DNA of 64,000 bases from Bacillota bacterium (GCA_009711615.1 VENI01000006.1:248001-312000), one strand, 5' to 3'. Positions 53,323 through 62,399 are shown, counted from the stretch's first letter. A program made the numbers and translations. Notes: generated by a model not told the origin, from the letters alone.

Positions 53323-53985
53323 TTATTTACGATAAGCGAGCTTCATACGATCTTCAAGCTTGCGAACCAGTACCGCAGCGGGATAACTGAGTGCTAGGAA
53401 CAGAAATCCTGCAATGGTAAATGGTTCTAGGTAGCGAAAAGATTCTGAACCGATGATCTTTGCTGTCTGAAGCATTTCCACCACTGTAATGGCGGAAAGT
53501 AATGGTGTTTCTTTAAACATGGTAATTAGATAGTTCCCCAGCATCGGTATTACCGGGGGGATTGCCTGCGGTAGTATTACACGTACCCAAGTATAAGCTT
53601 TAGAGAAGTTCAGTGCGGTACTGGCTTCCCACTGACCTTTAGGTACAGAATCAATGCCGGAGCGGTATACCTCTGAAATGTAAGTGCTGTAGTGAATACC
53701 CAACACAGTTACACCGGCCACAAAGGGGCTTAAGGATATGCCTATGGTTGGTAACGCAAAAAAAGCAAAAAATAGTTGCACCAATGGTGGTGTGCATCTT
53801 ACAAACTCAATGAAACCATAAGTCAGCAAAGCCAGTGGCCTAAAGCTGGAACGTCTGGCCAGTGTCAGAAACAATCCAAAAACCAAAGCCAAGATGTATG
53901 CCGTTATAGTGGCTGCCAGGGCAATCCACATGGCGTCTAGTATTCTAGGAAAGACTGATATGGCAAATTCCCAATCCCAAGTCAT
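53323..53985 (-). CDS. ehuD: Ectoine/amino acid ABC importer permease
   Basis: A 220-residue His/Glu/Gln/Arg-type permease with about five helices. The coupling loop EASTALNFSKAYTWVRVILP and FIEFVRCTPPLVQLFF are in place. It overlaps the paired permease by one base and lies 20 bases before the ATPase gene. Confidence 0.86.
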   Translation of the reverse strand: MTWDWEFAISVFPRILDAMWIALAATITAYILALVFGLFLTLARRSSFRPLALLTYGFIEFVRCTPPLVQLFFAFFALPTIGISLSPFVAGVTVLGIHYSTYISEVYRSGIDSVPKGQWEASTALNFSKAYTWVRVILPQAIPPVIPMLGNYLITMFKETPLLSAITVVEMLQTAKIIGSESFRYLEPFTIAGFLFLALSYPAAVLVRKLEDRMKLAYRK

Positions 53986-54626
53986 TAACTAGCCACCCCT
54001 TTCGAGGCCCTGCGCTCAAACCAGCGTGTAGCGTAAAGAAGTGGTAGAGCAATAATAAAGTACAGAACCAATAATAGGACGAATGCAGGCATTGTATAGC
54101 TTAAGTCAGTATTTCTCAGTGTTAAGGCTTGGTATGTCAAATCAGATAGTGTTATCAGGGAGACTAAAGAGGTTCCTTTTAACAGTTCGATTGAAATGTT
54201 GCCAAAACCGGGCAACATTATTCTGAATGCTTGGGGTAGAATGACCAGCCTCATCCGTTGCCAACGGGTCAAGTTCAGTGCAATTGATGCTTCAGTCTGA
54301 CCCTTAGGTATTGCCAGAATGGCCCCACGCACAATTTCCGAGGCATAGGCACCGTAATTTAAGCCTAGTGCCAGCACCCCTGCAAAATAAGCAGACAAAT
54401 GAATGCCAAAGGCAGGTAGTGCAAAGAAAATCCAAAACATTTGTACTAACAGTGAAGTTCCGCGAAAGATTTCTACATACAGACCGGTTAATTTACGAAT
54501 TAATAAATTTTTTGATATTCTTCCCAACCCTGCAATAAACGCAAGAATAAAAGTAAGAGCAGCAGAAGCCAACAGAACTTTTATTGTTACATTAGCACCA
54601 CGCAACAGTTCAGGAAGAAGTTCCAC
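53985..54626 (-). CDS. ehuC: Ectoine/amino acid ABC importer permease
   Basis: A 213-residue permease: VEIFRGTSLLVQMFWIFFAL, then EASIALNLTRWQRMRLVILP as the EAA coupling loop and five helices. GTG 54626 is the likely start but has no good ribosome binding site; a start at ATT 54638 or further coupling is possible. It is separated from ehuB by a hairpin that should lower its expression relative to the binding protein. Confidence 0.84.
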   Translation of the reverse strand: MELLPELLRGANVTIKVLLASAALTFILAFIAGLGRISKNLLIRKLTGLYVEIFRGTSLLVQMFWIFFALPAFGIHLSAYFAGVLALGLNYGAYASEIVRGAILAIPKGQTEASIALNLTRWQRMRLVILPQAFRIMLPGFGNISIELLKGTSLVSLITLSDLTYQALTLRNTDLSYTMPAFVLLLVLYFIIALPLLYATRWFERRASKGVAS

Positions 54627-54670
54627 ATAGGTACTAATTGTTATGCACCCTTTCTGTCATTACATGGCGT

Positions 54671-54699
54671 AACGGGCACTCTATTTATGAGTGCCCGTT
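54671..54699 (-). other. Intercistronic hairpin between ehuB and ehuC
   Basis: AACGGGCACTC (54671-54681) pairs with GAGTGCCCGTT (54689-54699). On the minus strand no T-run follows, so it is probably a stabilising or partial stop structure of the kind common after binding-protein genes. Confidence 0.7.
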
Positions 54700-54731
54700 T
54701 GCCTTTTATATTTGAATGATAAGTACTATGA

Positions 54732-55607
54732 TTATTCTTGGGAGAGTTCAGCGGTTGTTACGTCACCGGGGAGGTTATCTTTTGTGAATCCAAACTCACT
54801 GATAATCTCCAACAGTTCACCGGATTCTTTTAATTTAGCCAACTCAGCATTATATGCTTCTAAGAAATCTGTGTCAGCTTTTCTAAATGCTGCTGCACCG
54901 TAGCCTTTTACGCTCTTACCGTCAATCACCGGTTGTGTAAAGTCTGTAACCACTTCAATATTTGATGAATCTGCGGTTTCCATGGCACTTTGCATAGTCA
55001 TATTTGTCATAGTAGTTGCATCCACCCGACCGGACTGCAGTGCTGAAATGCATGATGGAATGTCAGAAACCACTTCAATTTGGTCTTCACTAACACCAAC
55101 AGCTTTAACGTAGTCTGTCTCAATGGCGCCGGCCATAATAGCTATTGTAGCATCTGGGTTTTCCGCGATATCCTTGTAACTGTGCAGGTCTTTTGGATTA
55201 CCTTTTTGCACTGCCAATGCTTCGCCAATGCTGTATTCAGGTTCGCCAAAGTTTACTTCTTTTGCCCGTGGGGGGGTGATGTACATACCGGCGGTGATAA
55301 TATCAAAACGCTCGGCTTTTAATCCGGGAATTAAAGCTCCAAAGTCGGTAACTACACCTTCCATTTCGTTAATGCCCAACTCTTTTAAAACAGTTCGGGC
55401 TACCTCCACTGCTTCACCAGTAATTTCCCCGTCAGCAGTTTTATAGGCATAAGGCTTTTCGTTGGCAAAACCAACAACAATTTTACCTTCTTGTTGTGCT
55501 TTTTCCAGTGTGGTCATCTCACTATCTGCAGAATCATCCCCTGCGCCGCAGCCAACAACTGCAATCATGGTTATACTAAGGATTAATAGGGTGAGTAGTT
55601 TCTTCAT
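54732..55607 (-). CDS. ehuB: Ectoine/hydroxyectoine-type ABC importer binding lipoprotein
   Basis: A 291-residue lipoprotein with lipobox VVGC (Cys near 20) and a SBP_bac_3 fold. Stretches such as VVGFANEKPYAYKTADGEIT, VVTDFGALIPGLKAERFDII and AGMYITPPRAKEVNFGEPEY, then DIAENPDATIAIMAGAIE, correspond closely to EhuB as I know it. Residues that fix ectoine by cation-pi and carboxylate contacts cannot be verified by eye, so polar amino acids remain possible. A c-di-AMP riboswitch precedes it, which fits an osmolyte. It leads the operon ehuB-C-D-A. Confidence 0.88.
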   Translation of the reverse strand: MKKLLTLLILSITMIAVVGCGAGDDSADSEMTTLEKAQQEGKIVVGFANEKPYAYKTADGEITGEAVEVARTVLKELGINEMEGVVTDFGALIPGLKAERFDIITAGMYITPPRAKEVNFGEPEYSIGEALAVQKGNPKDLHSYKDIAENPDATIAIMAGAIETDYVKAVGVSEDQIEVVSDIPSCISALQSGRVDATTMTNMTMQSAMETADSSNIEVVTDFTQPVIDGKSVKGYGAAAFRKADTDFLEAYNAELAKLKESGELLEIISEFGFTKDNLPGDVTTAELSQE

Positions 55608-55730
55608 TTATTTTACGTACCTCCATTTTCTTAATTATTTTAATAGTTAATTGTTTGGTCTGATTATTTACGCGTATTACTAGTTAAATCACACCTCCAA
55701 TGTTATTCGCTGTTTATTTATAAACAACAA

Positions 55731-55761
55731 AAAACCCTATGGAATTCATCCAAAGGGTTTT
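55731..55761 (-). terminator. Riboswitch-controlled terminator before ehuB
   Basis: On the minus strand AAAACCCTTTGGA (55761-55749) pairs with the complement ending at 55731, and a T-run follows. It lies between the aptamer and ehuB and is the probable expression platform. Confidence 0.82.
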
Positions 55762-55825
55762 AAAGGCATGGAAAATTAAACAATGATGATTTTGTCCATT
55801 TTTTAAGGAACATCATTGCAAATGC

Positions 55826-56010
55826 TTTCCAACGCCTACGAGGTTAGCTGCCGGGTTCGGGTCGAAAAGTAACCCTACCACTTGAGAAGTGAGAAGTTAG
55901 ATTTGAGAAGTGGGAAAAAACTTCTTAAACCCTCAACCACGCAAAACTCATGTGGATTCACCCCAGGGATATTGGTTCCCCCGCTTCTTCCCCTTGGAAG
56001 AATTAAGCGA
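55826..56010 (-). ncRNA. ydaO/yuaA (c-di-AMP) riboswitch upstream of ehuB
   Basis: On the minus strand the conserved aptamer blocks occur in order: AGCGGGGGAACCA (about 55987-55975), TGGGGTGAATC (about 55970-55957), CCGAACCCGGCAGCTAACC and CTCGTAGGCG (about 55865-55829). These are the hallmarks of the ydaO/yuaA class, which binds c-di-AMP and turns off genes for osmolyte uptake, potassium uptake and wall turnover. A variable arm holds a dispersed repeat. A terminator follows at 55731-55761. Confidence 0.9.
55881..55912. repeat. GAGAAGT-type repeat inside the ehu riboswitch
   Basis: CTTGAGAAGTGAGAAGTTAG then ATTTGAGAAGTGGG lies in the variable arm between the two conserved halves of the aptamer. 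It resembles the other short repeats and can pair as CCACTT/AAGTGG to close the arm. Confidence 0.65.
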
Positions 56011-56208
56011 ATACATAAATTTAATTAATATAACTGTATTAAATTATAACCTGTATTTGTAAAAAAGTATAACTCAGTATACCCCGGTTATACTACCTAT
56101 AATATCTTTGGTTTGTAATGTAGTTGATTAAATAACAAATGCAGATTTTATTAGCATTTAACTACTGTTTTTTACTGCATACAAGCTTAACGCAACTAGA
56201 AAAGACAA

Positions 56209-56232
56209 AACTCCCCAATAAACTGGGGAGTT
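56209..56232. other. Isolated hairpin
   Basis: AACTCCCCA (56209-56217) pairs with TGGGGAGTT (56224-56232). It has no T-run. Between the riboswitch promoter and the cupin gene; function unclear. Confidence 0.5.
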
Positions 56233-56268
56233 CGCAGCAAAAAAGTTACTCAATTAGGCCTTCTTTTC

Positions 56269-56361
56269 TTAGAAATCTTTTACCACCAATTCTAGCAGTT
56301 TATGTACATGTGGTTTTCCGCATCCGCTAGGGCCAAAGACCATGAGATTGGTGGTATTTAC
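56269..56361 (-). pseudogene. Possible fragment of an ATP-binding protein gene
   Basis: The minus strand encodes NLMVFGPSGCGKPHVHKLLE and VVKDF to a stop. GPSGCGK is a Walker A motif, and about 20 bases are identical to the Walker A region of the OpuCA gene at 61.8 kb. No start or other domain remains. It could be a remnant of an ABC or IstB-type ATPase, or chance. Confidence 0.35.
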
Positions 56362-56433
56362 TGGTATTCACAAAGAAGGGGATTTTTATTAGTTGTGGAA
56401 ATAAATAATAAAGCATAAGAGGAGGGACATAAA

Positions 56434-56769
56434 TTGAAAAAAACAGAAGTCTTTAACTTGAAAGCAGGGGAATGGAAGCCTCACCCCACCAGTCCAGGAG
56501 TTTTTGTTAACCCGGTATTAAGCGGGGAGGAAGGGCTTGGCTTTAAAACTATGTATGCTAAAATTGTGCCCGATGGGGAAATATTAGTTCACACCCATGA
56601 TGTAACAGAGGTGTTTTACTTTATCAACGGCACTGGTAGTGTACTGGTGAACGGTGAAAGAAAAGAGTGCGGTGAAGGAACAGTGGTGGTAGCGCCGGCG
56701 GAAGTAGAACACGGGGTCAAAAACAATACTGAAAAAGATATATATCTATTGGCCAATTTTGAAAGTTAA
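56434..56769 (+). CDS. Cupin-domain protein
   Basis: A 111-residue single-domain cupin: VPDGEILVHTHDVTEVFYFI carries the metal His-x-His and Glu, and VVAPAEVEHGVKNNTEKDIY the third His. Small cupins bind metal and act as isomerases, dioxygenases or sensors; nothing here narrows this. TTG 56434 follows GAGGAGGGAC. Confidence 0.85.
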   Translation: MKKTEVFNLKAGEWKPHPTSPGVFVNPVLSGEEGLGFKTMYAKIVPDGEILVHTHDVTEVFYFINGTGSVLVNGERKECGEGTVVVAPAEVEHGVKNNTEKDIYLLANFES

Positions 56770-56774
56770 TATAA

Positions 56775-56813
56775 ATAACCGAGGAACTAGAAATCCTCGG
56801 TTATTTTCTTTTT
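56775..56813 (+). terminator. Rho-independent terminator after the cupin gene
   Basis: ATAACCGAGGA (56775-56785) pairs with TCCTCGGTTAT (56794-56804), then a T-rich run. Confidence 0.88.
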
Positions 56814-56936
56814 ATAATAGTATTTTTTAAAAATATCACAAAAATTTATTAAATATGTAATAAAAATTTAATCTAATTCTTCTAAACTATTTATAGAATA
56901 TGGCATCACTAAAATAGATATCAAGGAGTGAATGCT

Positions 56937-58517
56937 TTGCTTGAATCTTTATTTAAAAATATGAGAATTAGGACTGTTCTAAGTGGATTTATGGTAATTC
57001 TAGTGGCTAGTTTGTTAGGGTTGGGAAGCTATACTTATTTTGAATTACATAAAATGCAACAAGATGTAAGAGAATTAGAACATGATGTTTCGGTAAGTGT
57101 CTTGCAGGCCAAAGATATGCGCTTTTCTATTATTCAAGTACAACAATGGCTAACCGATACCAGTGCAACTGGAGATGCTGAAGGATTTGGGAAGGCAGAA
57201 GAATATGCCAAACAATTTCGAAGTCAGGCTAAAAACCTGCAAGAGAATGATTTGGATAATACCGAAGTAATTAAACAAATATTAAATGAATTTGAACCTT
57301 ATTATGATACAGGGAAAAGAATGGCCGATGCCTATGTGTATGAAGGAAGAGAAGCGGGTAATGCAATAATGCCAGAATTTGATAGTGTAGCTGAACAATT
57401 AACTGCTAAAATAAATAACTATGTAAGTAGCAATGAGCAAGAAATGGATAGCACATTAGAAGCTACAATAGCTGAGATGAATGCTGTTAAAACCCAGTTG
57501 ATCGTTGTAATAGGAATAATTTCTATGATTTTGATAAGCGGTTGTTTACTGCTGATTAGAAAGACAATTCCTCCGTTGAATAATCTCCAGAAATCAATGG
57601 ATGATATACATGCTGGTGAAGGAGATTTAACAAAGCGTATTCCAACAACCGGTAACGATGAAATTGTTCAGGTTGCAAAAAGCTTTAATTCTATCATGGA
57701 TAATTTCCACAGTATTATATCTAGAATAAATACTAACTCTGATAGTTTATCTAATCACAGTCACGAACTGGCATCTTCCAGTGAAGAAGTTACTGCCACA
57801 ATGGAAGAAGTGGCCAGTGTAACCAATGAAGTTTTCACTACATCCAGTCAGAGTGCTGAAAATCTGGAAAAAGCAGTCCAAGACTCTCAAAAGGTATATA
57901 ATACAGCAGAAGACGGTAATAAGGCTGTAAAGGAAACAGTAGAGAAAATGAACTCCATATCCCAAGTTTCACAAGATGTTGCTAAAGCAATAAGGAATCT
58001 TGGAGACCAGTCTAGTCACATAGGTGAAATTATTAGTACGATTACTAATATAGCTGAACAGACAAATCTATTAGCACTAAATGCAGCCATTGAAGCTGCA
58101 CGGGCAGGAGAACATGGAAAAGGTTTTGCTGTAGTTGCTGAAGAAGTTCGTAATCTAGCTGAACAATCAGCCAAAGCATCAAACGAAATTACCGAATTGA
58201 TAAACAAAATCCAGTTTGGCGTTGGAGAAGCTGTAAATGTAATAGAAGATAGTGTCACAGAAGTAGATGAAGGGGTGCAGGTGGCCAATAATGCTGGTGT
58301 TGCTTTAGATGAGATAACTAAGGCAGTAGAATTAAATACAAGAGTGATAAAGGATAGTACTAATGGTGCAGTGCAAGTTAATGACGGTATGCAACAAATT
58401 TCTGCATCAAATGAACAAATAACTGCAACTACTGAGCAGGTCTCTAGTACAGCTCAAGAACTGGCTAATATCGCAGAAGAATTAAATAAGACAGTTTCTA
58501 AATTTAAGATCACTTAA
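56937..58517 (+). CDS. Methyl-accepting chemotaxis protein
   Basis: 526 residues. Helices near 15-35 and 185-208 bracket a four-helix-bundle ligand domain. A HAMP domain (about 205-260, [20 protein letters not shown]) leads to the signalling hairpin, whose tip reads [20 protein letters not shown] and [19 protein letters not shown]. It is a membrane chemoreceptor; the ligand is unknown. TTG 56937 follows AAGGAGTGA; GTG 56928 is inside that site. Confidence 0.93.
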   Translation: MLESLFKNMRIRTVLSGFMVILVASLLGLGSYTYFELHKMQQDVRELEHDVSVSVLQAKDMRFSIIQVQQWLTDTSATGDAEGFGKAEEYAKQFRSQAKNLQENDLDNTEVIKQILNEFEPYYDTGKRMADAYVYEGREAGNAIMPEFDSVAEQLTAKINNYVSSNEQEMDSTLEATIAEMNAVKTQLIVVIGIISMILISGCLLLIRKTIPPLNNLQKSMDDIHAGEGDLTKRIPTTGNDEIVQVAKSFNSIMDNFHSIISRINTNSDSLSNHSHELASSSEEVTATMEEVASVTNEVFTTSSQSAENLEKAVQDSQKVYNTAEDGNKAVKETVEKMNSISQVSQDVAKAIRNLGDQSSHIGEIISTITNIAEQTNLLALNAAIEAARAGEHGKGFAVVAEEVRNLAEQSAKASNEITELINKIQFGVGEAVNVIEDSVTEVDEGVQVANNAGVALDEITKAVELNTRVIKDSTNGAVQVNDGMQQISASNEQITATTEQVSSTAQELANIAEELNKTVSKFKIT

Positions 58518-58568
58518 AACTAGAGATATTATGGATTCCCATTACTAAATTATAGTGTTAATTTAAAA

Positions 58569-58596
58569 AAATAGCGGATGATATCATCCGCTATTT
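58569..58596. terminator. Palindromic bidirectional terminator
   Basis: AAATAGCGGATGAT (58569-58582) is followed by its exact complement, with T on the right and A on the left. It serves both the chemoreceptor gene and the Opu operon. Confidence 0.88.
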
Positions 58597-58604
58597 TTTA
58601 CTTA

Positions 58605-59522
58605 CTATATTAAGTCTTTATCCTTTAAAAACTGTTCCGCAACTTCTTCTTTAGTTTTACCTTCCACTGCCACCAGGTAGTTTAACTGTTGCATTTCCTG
58701 GTCGTTAATCTGGCCGGCCAGCAGGTTAAGGGTTTCCTCCAGCTGTGGGTATTTTTCCAATGAATCCATATTTACAGTTGGTGCACAGTAATATGGGGGG
58801 AAGAAGTTTTTATCATCTTCTAAGATGCTTAAGTTGTATTTTATTAATTCACCGTCGGTTGCGAAGGCGTTAGTGGCATCAATTTGTTTGTTAGCTATTG
58901 CTTGGTACCTTAGAGCTATTTCCATTGCCTTTTCGGCATCAAAGTCCATGCCGTAAACTTCTTTTAAACCCTTTAAGCCGTCTTCACGATTGATGAATTC
59001 CTGGTCAGTCCCAAAGGTTAATTCATTGGATACCTCTGCCAAGTCGGAATAAGTTTCCAAGTTATACTTATCAGCAGTTTCTTCACGCACGGCTAGGGTG
59101 TAGGTGTTGTTAAAACCAAAAGGCTTTAACCATTTAATGTTATGTTGTTCGTTGTATGCTTTCTGTACTATATTGTAAACTTTGTCTGGATCTGTTTCCA
59201 CCGGTTGTTTTAATATTGCCATTAATCCTGTACCGGTGTAATCGGCGTACAAATCTAAGTCACCCTTTTTTAGAGCCTGGAAGGATACCAAAGTACCGCC
59301 TAAATTCAGCTTACGCTCCACGTTCACATCCATTTTGTTTTCAATTAACTGGGCCATAATTTCTCCAAGTAGAATGTTTTCGTTAAAGTTCTTTGATCCA
59401 ACCACTATTGTCCCTTTTTCCGCATCTCCTGAGTTGGCAGTTTCATCTCCGCCACCACATCCGGCCAGTGCCAGTAGGCTTACTGCCAGCAGGCTAATAA
59501 TTAGTAACAGTTTCTTGTTCAT
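58605..59522 (-). CDS. opuCC: Glycine betaine/choline-type binding lipoprotein
   Basis: A 305-residue lipoprotein with lipobox LAGC (Cys near 22) and an OpuAC domain: VVGSKNFNENILLGEIMAQL, ADYTGTGLMAILKQPVETDP, WLKPFGFNNTYTLAVREETA and PPYYCAPTVNMDSL. It belongs to the OpuC/OsmF/ProX-like quaternary-amine binding group; choline, betaine or carnitine are possible ligands. It is last in the operon opuCA-B-D-C and ends in a bidirectional terminator. Confidence 0.88.
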   Translation of the reverse strand: MNKKLLLIISLLAVSLLALAGCGGGDETANSGDAEKGTIVVGSKNFNENILLGEIMAQLIENKMDVNVERKLNLGGTLVSFQALKKGDLDLYADYTGTGLMAILKQPVETDPDKVYNIVQKAYNEQHNIKWLKPFGFNNTYTLAVREETADKYNLETYSDLAEVSNELTFGTDQEFINREDGLKGLKEVYGMDFDAEKAMEIALRYQAIANKQIDATNAFATDGELIKYNLSILEDDKNFFPPYYCAPTVNMDSLEKYPQLEETLNLLAGQINDQEMQQLNYLVAVEGKTKEEVAEQFLKDKDLI

Positions 59523-59554
59523 TTACTTACCCCCTATATTTTTTAACATCCTGT

Positions 59555-60172
59555 TTAACTCTGTTCCCTGGCTTTTAAACCCTTAGGAACCAAAGATTTT
59601 TCTAATGCTCCTAAAATAACGTCTGACAAAATTGCCAGTGCTGCTGCTGGTATGGCAGCAGATAAAATCATTGCATTATCTGCTAATTGAATACCTCGCC
59701 AAATTGGCCCGCCCAAACCTCCGGCACCAATTAGTGTACCGATGGTGGCAATACCAATGGCAGTAACCATGGCCACCCGGAACCCAGACAATATAATCGG
59801 AAGAGCAATGGGTAATTCCACCTGGAAGAGTAATTGCAGGTTGGTCATTCCCATGCCTCGACCTGCTTCAATTAAAGATGGGTCCACACCCTTAATTCCT
59901 ACATAAGTGTTTCTGAGTATTGGCAGCAGTGAATATATTACTAAAGCTGTTATTAAACTGCCGTCTCCCAGGCCGAAAATAAATAGTGCAATGGCCAGCA
60001 TAGCCAAAGAAGGAATGGTCTGCAATACATCGATGGCAGACATTATAATGCCGGCTAGATTTTGGAAACGGGTGATGAGAATGCCTAAGGGTACAGCTAT
60101 AGCTCCGGCAATTAAAACCCCTGCTGCTGAAAGCCATAGGTGTTGCGTTGTTAGAGTGAGAATTTCAGACAT
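59555..60172 (-). CDS. opuCD: Quaternary-amine ABC importer permease
   Basis: A 205-residue permease with about six helices. The EAA coupling loop LIEAGRGMGMTNLQLLFQVE and MVTAIGIATIGTLIGAGGLG are typical of OpuCB/OpuCD. ATG 60172 follows AGGAGGTTAAC, only two bases after the previous permease stop. Confidence 0.87.
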   Translation of the reverse strand: MSEILTLTTQHLWLSAAGVLIAGAIAVPLGILITRFQNLAGIIMSAIDVLQTIPSLAMLAIALFIFGLGDGSLITALVIYSLLPILRNTYVGIKGVDPSLIEAGRGMGMTNLQLLFQVELPIALPIILSGFRVAMVTAIGIATIGTLIGAGGLGGPIWRGIQLADNAMILSAAIPAAALAILSDVILGALEKSLVPKGLKAREQS

Positions 60173-60173
60173 G

Positions 60174-60812
60174 TTAACCTCCTAATCCCCGGGGGGTTAC
60201 AGCCTTTTCCACCCGGTTGAGAATGAAACCCAAAGCCAAGGCCAGCAGAGATGCCGGAATAGTGCCGGCAATAATTAAGTTAATATCAACCATGGTGATA
60301 CCGCCAAAAATTAAATCTCCTAGACCACCAGCACCGATGAGAGCGGCCACAGTGGCCCAGCTGACAATGTATATGGTGGAGATTTTAATGCCGTTCATAA
60401 TTACCGGTAGGGCCATGGGTAATTTAACCATGATTAAAAGTTCCCAGTTACTCATTCCCATACCGCGGCCTGCTTCAATTAATGCCGGGTCAACTTCGCT
60501 AATCCCAGTGTAAGTATTGCGTAGAATAGGGAAGATGGCATACATAAACAGCACTGTCATAGCAGGCAGTAGTCCGATGCCTAGAATGGGAAAGGCAATA
60601 CCAAAAAAAGCCAAGCTTGGAATAGTTTGAATTGTTCCGGCGATGCCCAAGATATATTTTGCTATTTGTTTACGCCCCGCTAGCCAGATGCCAAAGGGTA
60701 TGGCTACCAATGCTCCTAAGCCAACGGCACCAATGGTGATGTATATGTGTTGCCAGGTCAGAGTTAATATTTCGTCGATGCGGTTAATGAAAATATCCAT
60801 TAATCCACTCAT
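60174..60812 (-). CDS. opuCB: Quaternary-amine ABC importer permease
   Basis: A 212-residue permease: LIEAGRGMGMSNWELLIMVK and VSWATVAALIGAGGLGDLIF show the same family as the next gene, with which it forms the channel. It overlaps the ATPase gene by four bases (ATG inside its last codons), behind GAGGAGGATAC. Confidence 0.87.
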   Translation of the reverse strand: MSGLMDIFINRIDEILTLTWQHIYITIGAVGLGALVAIPFGIWLAGRKQIAKYILGIAGTIQTIPSLAFFGIAFPILGIGLLPAMTVLFMYAIFPILRNTYTGISEVDPALIEAGRGMGMSNWELLIMVKLPMALPVIMNGIKISTIYIVSWATVAALIGAGGLGDLIFGGITMVDINLIIAGTIPASLLALALGFILNRVEKAVTPRGLGG

Positions 60813-61930
60813 GCTGTATCCTCCTCGCCCCAGACGGCATCGGCTAAGGCATTAACCATGCTGGTACGGGTGACAAGCCCTAGCAGTTTACTGTTGTTAT
60901 CCACCACCGGGATGTAATCTAGTTTCTCACTTGTTAACAGATCAAAGGCGTCTTTAGCTGGAGAACCGGCAGTTACTGTGGGAATGGACATGTATGCCAG
61001 TTCACCCACTTTTGTAGCTTTTTTATGCTCACGCATTGCTTCAACAGATACGGTGCCAATTAAATTATCTTCGTGATCTACAACTAAAACAGTATTAACA
61101 TTTTTGCGTTTCATTAAGGCAATGGCCTCATTAACACCTTTTTCTGGTGCAATGGTAACCGGGTTAGTTTTCATGATGCTTTCCACTGCTTCCAACCCTT
61201 GTCCATTGGTTCGGTGTTTGCCGATAAAGTCCAGTACAAATTCGTTGGCGGGCTTACGCAGTAGCATTTCTGGTGTATCCAGTTGCACCAGTTCACCATC
61301 TTTCATCAGCGCTATTCGGTCTGCCATTTTTAAAGCTTCATCCATATCGTGGGTAACAAAGACAATAGTTTTGTGCAGTTTGTTTTGTAATTTTTTCAGT
61401 TCATCCTGTAGGCTTTCTCTAGTGATAGGGTCTAGGGCACCAAAGGGTTCGTCCATAAGTATGATAGATGGTTCTGCTGCTAGCGCCCTTAACACTCCAA
61501 TACGCTGCTGTTGGCCACCACTTAACTCATTGGGGTAGCGTTGGGAGAATTCATTGGGATCCATATTTACTAATTCTAATAATTCATGAACCCTTTTTTG
61601 GCGTCTTTCCTTGTCCCATCCCAACAGGCGGGGGACAAGATCCACATTCTGTTCAATGGTCATGTTGGGGAAAAGTCCTATTTGCTGGATTACATAACCA
61701 ATACTTCGGCGTAATTCAACAGGGTTCATGTCTAAAACATTTTTACCATTAATTATTATTTTACCGGAAGTAGGTTCAATAAGACGGTTAATCATCTTCA
61801 GCGATGTGGTCTTTCCGCATCCGCTAGGGCCGATAAAGACTAGGAATTCCCCTTCCTCCACATTAAGATCTAGATTTTTTACTGCTTTGGTGTTTCCATA
61901 GGTTTTTTTTACGCTTTCAAACTTAATCAA
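60809..61930 (-). CDS. opuCA: Quaternary-amine ABC importer ATPase with tandem CBS domains
   Basis: 373 residues: ATPase domain (about 1-240; Walker A FIGPSGCGKTTSLKM, signature [16 protein letters not shown], Walker B IILMDEPFGALDPITR) and two CBS domains (about 250-370; VNEAIALMKRKNVNTVLVVD and DAFDLLTSEKLDYIPVVDNN). In Listeria and Staphylococcus the CBS pair of OpuCA binds c-di-AMP and stops transport. Here the operon also has a c-di-AMP riboswitch. TTG 61930 follows GGAGGTGTAAATGC. It is the first gene of the operon. Confidence 0.92.
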   Translation of the reverse strand: MIKFESVKKTYGNTKAVKNLDLNVEEGEFLVFIGPSGCGKTTSLKMINRLIEPTSGKIIINGKNVLDMNPVELRRSIGYVIQQIGLFPNMTIEQNVDLVPRLLGWDKERRQKRVHELLELVNMDPNEFSQRYPNELSGGQQQRIGVLRALAAEPSIILMDEPFGALDPITRESLQDELKKLQNKLHKTIVFVTHDMDEALKMADRIALMKDGELVQLDTPEMLLRKPANEFVLDFIGKHRTNGQGLEAVESIMKTNPVTIAPEKGVNEAIALMKRKNVNTVLVVDHEDNLIGTVSVEAMREHKKATKVGELAYMSIPTVTAGSPAKDAFDLLTSEKLDYIPVVDNNSKLLGLVTRTSMVNALADAVWGEEDTA

Positions 61931-61963
61931 GCATTTACACCTCCGATGGGTTTAGCACAAATA

Positions 61964-61991
61964 ACCCCCTTGGAATGAAATTCCAGGGGGT
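61964..61991 (-). terminator. Riboswitch-controlled terminator before opuCA
   Basis: ACCCCCTTGGAA (61964-61975) pairs, with one bulge, with TTCCAGGGGGT (61981-61991). On the minus strand TTATTT follows. It lies between the aptamer and opuCA. Confidence 0.75.
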
Positions 61992-62041
61992 AAGCGTACA
62001 AAAAACTAAACACTGGGTTAATAACCCATTGTTATAAATCT

Positions 62042-62224
62042 CTTGCCACGCTTACGAGGTTAGCTGTCGGGTTCGGGCTTTAATATAGCCCTACTCTTTA
62101 GAAATGGCTAGAAACTATCATTAGCTTACTGACTAACTCTACATCAGTACCATAAAAGAGACTCACCCCAAGTTTAATTGGTTCCCCCGCTCTTTCCTTA
62201 TTGAAAGACTCAGCGAGCTATTAA
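62042..62224 (-). ncRNA. ydaO/yuaA (c-di-AMP) riboswitch upstream of opuCA
   Basis: On the minus strand: AGCGGGGGAACCA (about 62194-62182), TTGGGGTGAGTC (about 62174-62162) and CCGAACCCGACAGCTAACC and CTCGTAAGCGTGGC (about 62083-62045). The conserved blocks and order are those of the c-di-AMP class. It has no repeat in its arm, unlike the ehu copy. A promoter lies immediately upstream. Confidence 0.92.
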
Positions 62225-62242
62225 ATCTTTCCAATAAGTAAT

Positions 62243-62272
62243 ATCATAACATATAATAATAAATAGTTGTAA
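62243..62272 (-). promoter_or_regulatory. SigA-type promoter of the opu riboswitch operon
   Basis: On the minus strand TTACAA (62272-62267), an 18-base spacer and TATGAT (62248-62243). Transcription would start close to the 5' edge of the riboswitch. Confidence 0.65.
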
Positions 62273-62399
62273 CTTATAAATACAGCGCTTGTACAGCCAT
62301 TCCTTGTTTTTGCTTAAGGGGAACAGATTATATTAATTTTACTTAAGAATAGTAGCCAATATTGTAAATATGTGTTACAAGGAATATGATAGAAAAAGG

